A stretch of 64,000 bases of DNA from the NCBI GenBank assembly GCA_013076295.1, contig RQOL01000514.1:94904-158903 (forward strand). Direction: 5' to 3'. Source of the DNA: Sanderia malayensis. Taxonomy: Eukaryota > Cnidaria > Scyphozoa > Semaeostomeae > Pelagiidae. Below, one piece after another: positions 33,016-43,767 of the stretch; position 1 is the first letter of the stretch; each line of letters begins with the position of its first letter. The notes under the pieces are model-generated. The model was not told the DNA's origin, made no database searches, and worked only from the letters and a program-made list of their open reading frames with translations. The position numbers and the translations under genes are program-made.

Positions 33016-34758
33016 AGGGCTACTCCCACCATATTTTTTTATTTCATTTCTGGGTAGTTTTTGACGGAAAAACAGGTACTGCACTTTTTAAATTTCGAAA
33101 TTCGCTCATTAACACCTCTTTTCACGGCTCCAAAAGTGCGATTTTCAGGCCATTTCTGAAAATGTCGCGCAACATGAAACGATCTGGGCCGAGGTTGTGT
33201 GACGTAGATGCCGGAACGCAAAAAACTTCTCTCTTTGGCTTCAGTGTGGAAAAATCAACGTCGCGTCCGGTTTTCTCCCTTGTTTTCAATGATAAATACA
33301 AATGTTTTTTCAAACCACTTCAACACCATCATTACAAAGCTTATTGACATCTCCCCGTGTGTTTTTTTTTTTAATTTTCGGCATTGTTAAGGGCTGAAAA
33401 TTGACCCCAAAGCTGATACAGTGACAATGGATTTTTCCAGTATTCACACACCTCACGTGGTTATGTGTTCATCACTCAACCTCTTCCTTCCTTTCATTTT
33501 GCGTGATAAAACAACCAGCAAACGTTCGTGAATCGTGATATAATAAGTTTGTTTATCGTTTCCATCAGTTCTATACTCTATTTTATCAAGTTTTGCCGTG
33601 TGCTTGGTTTTAGCAAGATAATTATGGATTATTTTTGTATTTACTACTTGGGTTTTTGTCAAAGATATTGAAATGCTAAAGTGATATGCGCTGTTAAAAA
33701 GTTGCTCAAATTGAAATTGTTTGGCTGACATATCCATGGAGTTCTTGTTATAAATTATATATATATCTTGGTGATTACATTGAAACCTAAGGCAAAGTAA
33801 AGGTGTATATTGTTGACAAAGTTAGACCATATAACCAAAACCAGCACACCAGTATGAAGCCCAACATTGTGCTGGAAAGTTTTTCTTCGAATTCACATTG
33901 AACTTGTGAAATCTTCGATCTCTGGGCATTAATGTTTACACTCCTGGAAGGTATTTTCGAGTTTTTCCACACAGTTATGACCATAACTACACTTTAAATA
34001 TTACCAAAATATGAGCTGCTGCTTCAAATACACACCAGATAAAACAAATGAGGTTATTTGCATGCATTATTAGTCCAAAATAGCATTATTCTACTTTACC
34101 CGTGCCAGGACCTGCTCGGCCTAGCGATTTTGAAAATTTTTGACTGACCCGATTTGGTTTAAATCTTATAAATGAGTAGATAAGACCTCACAAATTTTCC
34201 ATACTATCAATTCTATCGAAAAATTGTTGAAAGAGAGCTTCCTCCTCTGTAATTGAATAGATTTCGAATTCATATTGTTATTTAAAACCATCCCGCACCA
34301 CTGAAGATTGTATGTGAAGCTCGCTCGAGACTGCGACGTTGAGGTCGAAAAACATGCCGGCTTGCAGCGTAAGCGTGAGCAAATCATCCTCATTTGTGTA
34401 AAAAACTCACGCTTTTCATGATAAACGAGGCATCAACAGATTCCTTGGATCCTGAACTAGTGCGTGGCAGGGTTTAATTTTTTAAATACAATTTGGTTTT
34501 GACTATAGATATGCAAAACGTTTTCGTGCGAGCTTTGGTACTGAACACAATAAAGTAAATTTTCTGCGTTCCGGCATCTGCGTCACACCGGCCTCGCCCC
34601 AGTTTTCTTTTTGCCAGACTTTTTTCTGGAGTGTGCATGTTTGGAGGCGTAAAAAAGGGTGTTAATGAGCGAAATTAAAAATTTAAAAACTGCAGTACCT
34701 GTTTTTACGCCAAAAACTACCCAGAAATGGACTAAAAAAATATGGTGGGAGTAGCCCT
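33016..34758. mobile_element. TTAA-flanked MITE, family 2, in the Helitron Rep gene
   Basis: Exact outer inverted repeats begin AGGGCTACTCCCACCATATT. Homology of the arms continues for about 250 bp, including GGTAGTTTTTGxCG, CGCTCATTAACACC and GTGACG(T/C)AGATGCCGGAACGC. TTAA flanks at 33012-33015 and 34759-34762. Removing it with one TTAA rejoins the Rep frame (GIFLK then QNPSEAHLTVDEL). The interior has no transposase. Its target site is piggyBac-like. A second copy lies around 55127-61248. Confidence 0.9.
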
Positions 34759-34762
34759 TTAA

Positions 34763-35900
34763 GGAAAATTCCAGTCTGCTCAAGGACTCTCTTTCTTTGA
34801 ATCATATTCAAACACCAATAAGAAAACCGTGGATGACTTGCAAATCGATAAACCCATTTTCCATCAACCATTTCACTGAATTTCATTAAATGCTTTACTT
34901 TTTGATGAAAATAAACATTTCTCACAGTGGCTTCATTTGTTGGATCACCTAAACCATCTGGGAAAAGTGTTGGAAACGCCATTGTCGCAAGGAAGGGAGT
35001 ATTGTACTCACTTATTGGATTTGCCCCCTGTTCAATAGGCCAGTCAGTAGGTTCTGTTTGTGAAATTAGATTTTTCATTGTGTCAATCTCTTTTTCTCAC
35101 TCCTCAGAAAGTGGGAGGAAACTGGTCATATCTGTGTTTTCATTGTATATTTCTTCTTGATTATCTGTGTCATGATTGTTTGGATCAACTACTGTTTCTG
35201 TTTCTGCTGTCATTAAGTCAGAAGGTACCCCATTTTTCAGAAGGTTATTAAGTGCATCTATGTCTATAAGTATATCTTTGTAAAGTGGATTATGATGTAC
35301 CAGCCAGAGAAGCGCATTATGAACAACATGTCTTCTGACATTTAATTCTCTTGAGAAATTGTTCTTTCCTTTTAAACGAACAACAATAACATTCATGTCC
35401 TTTGGGTAATGTGGGAGTTTAGAGGCTATCGTTTGCACTTTCTGTTGCAAGTTAATACAGTGGCCATGATAAGCTCTTTGTCCACCAGGTCTGACATAAA
35501 CACTCATAATAGGCAAAGCACGGGCAATGAGCATTTCTTCAATTTGTGTCAAACTTTTTAATTGATTTGGAACTTCTGAAGGAATCATTTCATTTTCCTT
35601 TGAAAATTTTTTAGGAATTTTCTTGTCTCTCATGCATTGTGAGCAAACTGTATTCAATTTGGCTTTATGACTTACAGGCCATGTCTCATGACATGATAAA
35701 CAATGTCTCATCTCAAATTTCATTGATTGGTGAAATTTACTAATGTTGCTCCTGGCCCAATCTTGGTAACATATTTTTCCATTACTTGGTTGAAATTCAA
35801 ATAAGAAATCATTCTTTGATTCTTTAATTTGTTTCTTCAAAAAATAAACTTTTCTTTTATTTGTACGATCCTTTTCAAGTCGTTTCTGCTTTTCTTCCAC
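34763..35900 (-). pseudogene. Helitron Rep N-terminal region
   Basis: 35900-35097 has a Cys-rich segment (HCLSCHETW, NTVCSQCMRDK), then the conserved LTQIEEMLIARALPIMSVY and LPHYPKDMNVIVVR blocks of metazoan Helitron N-termini. It overlaps in another frame with 35078-34763 (NPISEYNTPFLATMAFPTLF, RFSYWCLNMIQRKRVLEQTG). It continues across the MITE into 33011 and below. The frame change near 35090 is a lesion. It belongs to the initiator protein that cuts and transfers the Helitron strand. Confidence 0.75.
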
Positions 35901-37270
35901 ACCTTCATTAGAGCGTCTTTACCATTTAAATCTGGCATGCCAAATGAGTTCCTTGCATGAGAATCAAATACGTAAAACATAGAATCATTACTTTTCATAA
36001 TAGAAATCATATAACCTTCCAATATGAAAAGAGCATTATTGTGAGAATTAAATACACTTTGAAGTGCAAAATGTAAACTGACGAATGGGGATTCTACAGT
36101 ACTGTCAATGTCATTAAAAAAAGAGCCTTGAGAAATACTCCCAAAATTAACTGAACTCGCACAGTTTCTACTTCTGTTAGCAATCTCACTTGGTGATTCA
36201 TTATAACGTTCTGCAATGAAAAAGTCACTGTGATATTCTTTGGTAAAGCTTGCCTCAATGGGCGGTTCTTTGATAAAGTTTGCCTCGATGGGCACTTCTT
36301 TGGTAAAGTTTGCCTCAACAGGTTTTTTTTGGCAGGCAATTCTTCAGTTGTGTCTGATATGTTAATCTCACTTGGTGATTCATTATACCTTTTTGCAATG
36401 AAAAAGTCACTGTCATATTCTTTGGTAAAGTTTGCCTCAATGGGCGGTTCTTTGATAAAGTTTGCCTCAATGGGCAGTTCTTTGGTAAAGTTTGCCTCAA
36501 CAGGGTGTTCTTTGGCAGGCAATTCTTCAGTTGTGTCTGATATGTTATTTAAAATTCCTAAAACATCGTTCCATGCAAAGAAAAACTCAGGTCCATGCCA
36601 GAGTATTAACCTTGGAAGATTTTCAACACTCAAATTGGGAGCATCAGGAATGTATCCATGATGTAGGGCATAGGAAAATTCACAATCACCGAGCGTTAAA
36701 ATTCTGTCAATTGCTACCCCAATTTTCAGTAGGCAATGTTTGAAAATTATAAACCAAAGACGTCAGTGCCATGAATGCACATTGTCTCCCACGTGATACT
36801 TCGCTGTAACGCTCGTCACCCTGATGAGTGTGACCCATTGCAATTACAAGACTACCTTCCACCGTTGATGGGAAATCAATGGTAGTCGAAGAGCTATTAA
36901 CGACTGTTGTTGTCATATTTGGTCCACGATTTACCTCAATATCACCAGCCAAGAGAAGAGTAAAACAATAGAGAGACAAATTACAAACCCGTAAAATACC
37001 TTTACGCTTCCCCAAAAATTTGCGGTTATACTTTGAACAGTTTTTTTTAATCCAAATAGATCCTTCCTTCCCTTTCAATGGAGGACAACAATTACAAAGG
37101 CCCACTTCGCCTTGGCAAATTTTTTTGTCCATTTCTCCCAAAGAAAAACCACATTTGCGTCCTAGCAGTAATACAAGCTTACCATACAAGGCACAAAGAA
37201 ATAAAATACGAAAAATTAACTTCCTCATGTTTTCAAAATAAAGACAAAATGTCAAGGGGAAAAATACCAC
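35837..37270 (-). pseudogene. Helitron 5' protein: 2A-like motif, papain-fold peptidase-like domain, coding repeats
   Basis: The N terminus is hydrophobic and ends LLLAGDIEVNRGP, resembling a 2A ribosome-skipping motif (DxExNPGP) with Pro replaced by Arg. A domain follows with HQGDERYSEVSRGRQCAFMA (candidate nucleophile Cys) and, 240 codons on, YVFDSHARNSFGMPDLNG (candidate His). That C...H pairing is seen in OTU/tegument-type cysteine peptidases, so peptidase function is inferred. Between them are tandem (V/P)IEANFTKE repeats (36548-36187). Frames change near 36700 and 36290. It precedes Rep on the same strand. Confidence 0.5.
36187..36548 (-). repeat. ~180-bp tandem duplication made of 30-bp coding repeats
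   Basis: Two ~180-bp units (36187-36366 and 36367-36548) share GGCAGGCAATTCTTCAGTTG and CTCACTTGGTGATTCATTAT. Within each, a 30-bp unit containing AAGTTTGCCTCAATGGGC repeats three to four times, encoding a 10-residue E-A-N-F-T-K-E motif on the minus strand. It is a minisatellite inside a coding region, with a one-base frame difference between units. Confidence 0.85.
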
Positions 37271-37598
37271 TTACCCGATGTGCAAATGTCAAAAATTCGA
37301 AAAGGCTTGAACTGCATTCCACGCCCTAAAAATACAATGGTCTGCGTTGTGTTGTTTCATTCACTTGAACTCATTCTGCAAGAGCACTTTTCACTGGATG
37401 ATTGAACAATGTGTAATCTTGATATTGTTCATCATCATTCTTAATTGTTTAATTTAATAATCGGGTGAAACTGAACAATGGCTGAACAATGAAAAAATCG
37501 TACTTCATGTAAAAAATCACGAAATCGGTGCAGAGAAAATTTTCTTGTGAACACCATTAGAAAGCTTCCGCACAGGCGCTTCAGCAATAATTTTAAAG

Positions 37599-37925
37599 AT
37601 GGCGACCGACAACAGATTTGCTGAATGGAAGGATGATGAATTACTGCGTACAGCTATGCAAGAATATGTTAAACAAGGCTTGAAGAGAGAGGAAACTCTC
37701 AACTTTTTACAGCGAGATTTTTCTCACTACAAATGGAGCATGCCAACTCTAGACAGACGCATGCGGCACTTTCAAATCTATTATATTGACAAGGATGTAA
37801 GCATCAAAGAAGTGAAAGAAGCAGTTAAGAAGGAACTTGCCGGCCCGGGAAAACTTCTCGCATACTGGGCAATGCAAAAGAAAATCTGCATCAATCACGA
37901 TTTGCACATCGGGCATGATATATAG
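37599..37925 (+). pseudogene. N-terminal exon of an integrase-core-type protein
   Basis: 108 codons from ATG 37599 (MATDNRFAEWKDDELLRTAM) include an HTH-like segment (REETLNFLQRDFSHYKWSMP, TLDRRMRHFQI) and LLAYWAMQKKICINHDLHI. I recall this layout at the N terminus of metazoan single-copy-like proteins with an integrase core. No core domain in the same gene follows; the sequence passes into a Polinton-type fragment. It is either an orphan exon or a truncated copy. Confidence 0.4.
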
Positions 37926-38036
37926 GAAAAGCAGGTCAACCTGTTAAATCTTCCTCTTTGGCCATACTAGACAACCTTATTGCCTCTGGGCATGAGGCCA
38001 CTCTTGACAACTTTTCTATTTTAAAGAAAGCATCCA

Positions 38037-38246
38037 ATGAGTTGTTTTGAAAAGATAATCATACAACCTAGTGAATCATTTCCAACTGTTGATGAACTGG
38101 CGAAGAAAAAGCCCAAAAAGATCATAAATAAAGGAAGAAAGCCTAAAAAGCGTCTATCAGGTGGTAAAAGGAAAAGAACATCCAGACGACGGAAGAAAAA
38201 CACTATAAATGATAAATTGTTAGAAATATTAATTGATTTGTTATGA
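38037..38246 (+). CDS. Small very basic protein of the Polinton-type fragment
   Basis: 69 codons ending in a Lys/Arg-rich tail (KKIINKGRKPKKRLSGGKRK and further basic residues). It overlaps the integrase start (38243) by 4 bp, suggesting a compact viral-style layout. An upstream in-frame stretch in another frame (GKAGQPVKSSSLAILDNLI, from 37925) suggests the original N terminus was longer and is frame-broken near 38030. A DNA-packaging role is conceivable but not shown. Confidence 0.45.
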   Translation: MSCFEKIIIQPSESFPTVDELAKKKPKKIINKGRKPKKRLSGGKRKRTSRRRKKNTINDKLLEILIDLL

Positions 38247-39298
38247 ATCTAGAAAAGTTATATTCTGATTCTACTGTTCCGGGTTCTCTTGGAGGTTTAG
38301 ATAAAGCATATAGGGAATTTAAAAAAGTAATTCCTAATCTAACAGGAAAAGATGTTAAAGAGTGGAGTAAAACTAGTCTTGCATATTCATTGCACAGACC
38401 AAGTAGGAAGAACTTTAAACGTGAGCGGATACTAACTAATAACATTGATTATTTATGGGAATGCGATCTTGTTGATATGGCATATTTGAAAAAAGAAAAC
38501 AACAACATTACATTTCTATTATGCTGTATTGATAGTTTTAGCAAGTATGCTTGGGTAAAGCCTCTGAAAAGAAAAACAGCAAAAGAAATTGTCGATGCGT
38601 TTAAAGAAATTTTATTGGAAAGAAAGCCCAAATAGGTACGATCTGATAAAGGTACTGAGTTTTTAAACAAAGAATTTCAAGCTTTGCTGAAGAAAAACGA
38701 TATCGATTTTTACACTGCAAATAATGATGTAAAGGCCGCAATTGTGGAAAGATTCAATAGAACACTTAAAGGAAGAATTTATAGATACCTTACAGCTAAA
38801 AATACATTAAGATATATTGATAATCTACAAGATTTTGTTGATTCTTACAACAATACCTATGATAGATCTATTAGTATGAGACCTTCTGAAGTTAATCCAA
38901 CCAATGTGAGCACTGTTCGAAAAAAGCTGTTTAAAAAAGAAACTAAAAAAAATAAAAAGATCTTTAAAATTGGAGATTATGTAAGACTGAGTTTGAAGAA
39001 GAGAATGTTTAAGAAACGTTATTTACAAAATTATACTGAAGAAATATTCAAGATTAGCAAAGTATTTAAAGAACGGTATCCAGTAATGTATAAAATTGAA
39101 GATCTCCAAGATGAAGAGATAGATGATCGCTTCTATAAAGAGGAGCTACAATATGTGTATCTTTCAAAAACCTTCGTCATTGAGCAAGTGTTGGAAACCA
39201 AGAAACAAAGAGGTAAAAACTTCTATTTAATCAGATGGAGAGGTTATCCTCCCCAGTTTGATGAGTGGATAGCTGAAAGTCAATTAGAGACAATATGA
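38243..39298 (+). pseudogene. Polinton-type integrase with C-terminal chromodomain
   Basis: Reads GSLGGLDKAYREFKKVIP (zinc-binding-like N part), then the rve core: D in LWECDLVDMAYL, D in SDKGTEFLNKEFQ, E in NNDVKAAIVERFNRTLK. A GPY/F-like segment (FKIGDYVRLSLKKRMFKK) and a chromodomain (FYLIRWRGYPPQFDEWIAES) follow. One in-frame TAG at 38633-38635 splits it; the core is otherwise uninterrupted. The enzyme inserts linear element DNA, and the chromodomain may bias insertion to marked chromatin. It is virus-like in origin and here only a remnant. Confidence 0.75.
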
Positions 39299-39531
39299 TT
39301 GATGAAGAATTTGACTTGGTTCTTCCTTCGGGATTTGTTACTGATAGATTAAAACTAGTAGATTTCACAGTTGATTTACCTCACGTTTTTCAATTAAACA
39401 ATAAAAGAAAATGGGAAATGGCATTACTACAAATGACGCTGCCAGATAGAGGAGAAAAATCATTACATGATCAATACTGGTTTTCATTTTTGAAGAAAGG
39501 ATTGGATCGTTTCATACTCATAATTCCCTGA
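39295..39531 (+). CDS. Short ORF downstream of the integrase, partial
   Basis: 78 codons overlapping the integrase stop by 4 bp. The text LPSGFVTDRLKLVDFTVDLP and KWEMALLQMTLPDRG resembles the start of a protein that follows the integrase in some Polinton-type elements and reads like LPSN...FTxxLPxxxxLxGxWEVGL. It is truncated relative to those. Function unknown. Confidence 0.4.
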   Translation: MIDEEFDLVLPSGFVTDRLKLVDFTVDLPHVFQLNNKRKWEMALLQMTLPDRGEKSLHDQYWFSFLKKGLDRFILIIP

Positions 39532-39649
39532 GAAATAGTATCTTATAGCCTCTTCTGAATCTTTTTCATCTTTCATGTTTACAACATGAGATACTAAATT
39601 TTAACATTGATTTTGGCGCCAAACAGAGCAGAGCACACTGGGAATTTTC

Positions 39650-39850
39650 CGTCATATGTTGTGGTTATGTTTTCAGTCTTCAGTCTTCTGTTGTGTTTTC
39701 GATCTATCGTTATGTTTTTGGTATTGTGTTGTGTTTTTGGTATTGTGTTGTGTTTTCAGGTGTTACGTGTTGTGTTTTAATGTGTCACGTGCAGTGTTTC
39801 TGTGTTTAGTTGTGTTTTGTGTCATGTGTTTTGTGTCATGTGTTTTGTTT
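39650..39850. repeat. GTGTTTT-rich low-complexity tract
   Basis: Irregular repeats of TGTTGTGTTTT and GTGTCATGTGTTTT run for about 180 bp. The short Cys/Phe/Val-rich ORF across it is an artefact of the repeat. Confidence 0.7.
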
Positions 39851-40029
39851 CAACAAATGTTAATGTATTTTGCACTTGTGGGCCACCGTAGATATCACAA
39901 AACATAATTGGACCCATTTAATGTAAGATTTCGTTAGAGAATATACAATATTAAAAATACAGAGCAAACCCGTAAAAACATGCTTACCATTACACAAATT
40001 CCATGAAAGCAATACAAAAGCCCATTATG

Positions 40030-41070
40030 AAAATTTTAGAGGGGTCCCAAAGTTAGATGCATCTAAACACACATTCGAAAATTGATGATATATAAAAGGG
40101 TTTTAAATAGAGCAGATCGTGAAAGTTTTTAATCGATTCACTCACATATTTCACGGACCCAATGCACAACTTTGGCATTTTGAATCTTGAAATCCACTAC
40201 TTCAGCCTTCGGATGGCCAATCGTGAACAGTAATTCTCTGGATGCCACAGAGAAAGCGTTTCGGGGGATTTGCATGCTTCTCGGCATGCTCTGCTTCAAT
40301 GCAATATGAAAATAGTTGTTTCCGAGTCTCGCGAGTTAGAGTTTCACACCCAAATCTCCAAAAATGGAATTAGAATTTTAGTATTGGTCGATCAGAGCTC
40401 TTTGAAACAAATCACAGTTGATTTATAGAGAATGAGTAAAATTTGGAAAATTTATTAAATTTTCAAAATTTCCCCTCAAGGGAAAATTTTGAAATTTACC
40501 TAGCTACTTACCAGTGGAGTTCTTTGGGAAACAGTTCTGAATAGCAAGTTTCAAGTAAAATTCCAGTTGATTGCAAGGAAGGGCAGAATAGTATTTAGAC
40601 AACTGCTTTGAGCTTTGAATGGCTTCGGTTCAATGAAATCACGAAATTGCTGTCTCTGAAATTTGTTCTTTAGATCGTTGCATCCAGATCTGTTATTATA
40701 AAAGCAAAAATTGACCGTTCAGCGTTTTAGTATTCGATTTAATACGGAAAAGATTTGTAAAGCAAAGAATTATTTAGAATTTTAGATCGCCTAGAAATTT
40801 CTATAAACCACAGATCAGAATAAATCAAAAACAAAATAAGAAGGATACAGGGAAGTTTATTAAGGCAAATATAAACAACTTAGCCACTTACCAGTTAAAT
40901 CCTGGGAAGCTTTTAGTTTGGAATCTCGAGTAAAACGGCAACAAAAATAAAACGCAGCCATCCAAGGAAAAGAATTTATTCGGATTGCCTGCGCGTCCCA
41001 CCCAAATTCGAAAATGAAAATTTGAGGAGAGCAGTGGGCACTGCGGTATCTGACACAGCACACAAAGCAA
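40030..41070 (-). repeat. Dispersed repeat, inverted copy of 9880-10700
   Basis: Shares, in reverse orientation, the AGATGCATCTAAA block near 40050, the GGCATGCTCTGCTTCAATGC block near 40280 and the GAATCTCGAGTAAAACGGCA block near 40920 with its splice-donor-like CTTACC. A second CTTACCAG-type block near 40508 suggests an internal duplication. No coding content is recognised. Confidence 0.6.
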
Positions 41071-41250
41071 AGATTTTAGCAATGTATGGTTGTTGTAGGT
41101 CAAGGGCTTGTCGTATTGGCTGGACTGTAAGGCGTTTTCCATCATCCATCATCTCTGTACAGTCCTATGTTGTCTTTTCCGTATTTCGTGCTTAGTTTGT
41201 TGAGAATGAATAGGCCCACAAGTTCACAAATTTCTGCAAACTAAGGAACA

Positions 41251-41460
41251 TTTAAGAAACAATACACACAGCACAAACAATCATTACATAACCGTAAATA
41301 CGCCAACAGTACCAAACTATCGAAACACATCTGGGACCTCAAAGACAAGAACAAAGACTACAACATACAATGGACAATTATCACCTCAGCCAAAGCTTAC
41401 AACAACATCTCCAAAAGGTGTGATCTCTGCCTTACCGAAAAACGCAAGCATCTGCTATAG
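41251..41460 (+). pseudogene. Penelope-like element fragment (GIY-YIG domain), plus strand
   Basis: An open stretch ends at TAG 41458-41460 and reads FKKQYTQHKQSLHNRKYANS, TKLSKHIWDLKDKNKDYNIQ, WTIITSAKAYNNISKRCDLC. This is the C-terminal half of the GIY-YIG endonuclease domain of Penelope-like retroelements. The reverse transcriptase is missing. It abuts the ISL2EU-like copy C at about 41465. Confidence 0.7.
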
Positions 41461-41464
41461 AGCA

Positions 41465-43380
41465 TTTTCAAGCGACGTCACATAGAGGTTGGTGGCCATG
41501 GTGGTGTTCCACACTTGTCAACATGGCTGCTGATACAACTGATAATGTCATGCAGAAAGACGTGAAAACTCGACTGGAAACAATTTTGCTTTTGGATTAT
41601 GCAAAAAAGTTAGATTCGCATGTGAGAGAGAGATATATAAAGAAAGTAGCCATAATTGGTATTGACCCTGTGCTTCTTTCGGAACAGAAACCCGATCCAA
41701 AGTTCTTGCCACCAGTGGAGGCAGCCGATTCGAGCTCGTACCCTGTTTTAGACACAGTTACTAGACAAATATGCAGTTTAAAGCATTTTAACACTTGTAT
41801 GCTCACAATGAAATGGTATCTGGATTTATATCAAGTGTTCAGGGACATATAATTTCCAACAAATTCGTTGTTGTGGGGAAAGTACGCCACTCACAGAGGA
41901 TGAACGATCCTCCTGTTTTGCTTTGGATACGGAAAAGGAAGGGACCGTTCTTTGCCCTCATTGTGTAGGCTGCATGGCAGGCCTTGGGGAATGCTGCTCC
42001 CACATCGCTAGTTTCTTATTTTAATCAGAAGTTTGTCCTGTACAAAAGTCAAATGCACGTGCATTTTGCCAACTTATGTCAAAGAAGTATCCTACGCTCC
42101 TGTCAAGAACATAAATTTCAGCTCTTCTAAAAAACTAGAAGAGAATCTTCACAAGGCTGTTGATGATGTTATGATCTCACTGCCTAAACAGGATGAATGC
42201 TCCACCAGTACCAGACCTGATAAAGTGACAAGAGATATTGCATTCCCACGTGAAGATTAGAAAAATTCTTTCTGCAAGTCATTAAATTCATGCAAGAAAA
42301 AACCTGTTTGATCAAGCCACATGCAGACTCCTTCATCCTCAAAAGCAGGAACATTGCCACCATACCAGATTTGTTTAATGAAGCAAACCTTACACTTGAA
42401 TATCATGAGTTGATAAAAACATGCTCTGAAACTATCATTGGCAGCAGTGAAACTGATATTAAGAAAATTGAAAAGGACGCAAGAAGCCAATCCAAAGGAA
42501 GTGCATTTTTCCGACATCGAGCAGGCAGGATTGGTGCTTTAGTCTCAAAAAAGCATCCCACGCAAATCCAGCTCAGCCATCTCAGTCACTTATCAAATCA
42601 ATTTGCTACCCAGATCTTTTCCAGTTCCATTCAGCTGCAACAGACCACGGCTGCAAGCATGAGCAAGATGCGTTTGAAAAGAAAATGAAAGCCTCACATT
42701 TAAATTATCAGATAAGTAAATGTGGAATGTTTGTTCGACAAGATTTTCCATGGTTGCATCGAACACCAGATTTTCTTTCCATGTGTGATTGCTGTTGTGA
42801 AGGCTTTGGTGAAGTTAAGTGTCCCTTTTGCTTAGATGGTGTTGATTTTGAAAGGTATGCTTCTAAACCAAACTCCTGTTTGGAAACAGTTGATGGCAAG
42901 ATACATTTGAAGCGTAAGCACTCTTACTGCTACCAAATACAACAGCAACTCTTTACAACAAACAATGGTTTCTGTGATTTTGATGTTTGTGGTTTCACTG
43001 ACACTGAAGCTGCCTTTATTCACAAAGAATTGTACCTGATGATTACCACTGGAACCATGTTTTGTCAAAGTTATCGCAATTTTGGCGATATTGCATTCTT
43101 CCAGAAATCTTACGGAGATGGTATACAAGGAGATCACAGATGTTGAAAGCAGTGGAGGGCTGCAGATCACTTTGCTTCTGAAGGGTTGAAACAGAAGAAT
43201 TTACCGTGAAATGCCAAAACAAAGAATGTCCCATATCACTGTACCACCCATCCTGCCTGACGATCTCTGAATTTCCAATAAATTGGTTTTGCCCTCATTG
43301 TCAAGGCCTCCCAGAATTCAAGAGAAAGTCCGGAAAAGTGAGAAAGAAGAAAGATCAGGTTATACAAGAAGTGCTAAATT
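41465..43380 (+). mobile_element. ISL2EU-like copy C, accessory-gene part only
   Basis: The upstream leader (CGACGTCACATAGAGGTTGG, GGCCATGGTGGTGTTCCA) aligns with the leader of copy A, followed by a decayed accessory gene. No transposase or second terminus was found before the Penelope sequences at 43.7 kb, so the element is truncated. Confidence 0.6.
41523..43380 (+). pseudogene. SWIM-YqaJ-PHD accessory protein, copy C
   Basis: ATG 41523 starts a frame homologous to copy A (ERYIKKVAIIGIDPVLLSEQ versus its KRYIEKIGSIKIDPWLIPKA). The SWIM finger is frame-shifted but readable near 41960-42025 (GCMAGLGECCSH). The YqaJ region (42290-43146) keeps E in GEVKCPFCLDG and HSYCYQIQQQL. A PHD-like cluster follows (43210-43310: CPISLYHPSCL, NWFCPHCQGLPEFK). 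Homology stops near 43370, so the Ulp1 domain seen in copies A and B is lost. At least four frame breaks. It is closer to copy A than to B. Confidence 0.75.
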
Positions 43381-43767
43381 TGATCTGCAATTTGTTATCC
43401 GTCCTCGGTTGCAGCAGGTACTTTTGGAGAAGACGCATGTTGTTGTTTTGCACACAAAGGGCGTCTTTCAAAGTGTTTTACGAGCTGAATTATCTTTTTA
43501 AAGAACTGCTAGTTGTTTCAAAGACCCCTGGAGAGTTGCAGGAGACAATTGGGAACACAGGTGATAGCTTTGTTTTGTATTTTCAGTTGAAATACTTGTA
43601 GCTTTTGTAGTAGGTGTTGCTTCCAATGCTTAGGTCCGATGAAAACAAAGTCAAAGTTATGAATTTTTCAGGCGCTCTTTGCACGACTTTCCTCATTTAA
43701 GCTTTCGACAAGTGTTTGTATGTTTGTATAGTACACAGAGGTAGACTCAGAAAAGAAACGTATCTTC

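Larger units (their letters stand above)
22980..37300 (-). mobile_element. Helitron (rolling-circle transposon), nested-into and decayed
   Basis: Minus-strand order: N-terminal peptidase-like protein (37270-35837), Rep N-terminal region (35900-34763), HUH Rep domain and helicase start (33011-30886), helicase remainder (26007-24092), RPA-like protein (23790-23004). This Rep plus Pif1-helicase plus RPA-like content is characteristic of animal Helitrons. Three later insertions interrupt it: 33016-34758 (MITE), 26008-30883 (ISL2EU-like B) and 25195-25931. The exact TC and CTRR ends were not located. Confidence 0.8.
37926..39600 (+). mobile_element. Polinton/Maverick-type fragment
   Basis: Three consecutive, nearly abutting plus-strand frames (small basic protein, integrase with chromodomain, short beta-rich ORF) match a gene block I recall from Polinton-type and related virus-like elements. 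Capsid, polymerase B and protease genes are absent and no terminal repeats were found, so it is a fragment. Frames overlap by a few bases, compact for an animal locus. Confidence 0.6.

Noticed and set aside
39656..39907. Cys/Phe/Val-rich 83-codon ORF resembling a membrane protein
   Set aside because: Reading through a GTGTTTT-rich low-complexity tract.
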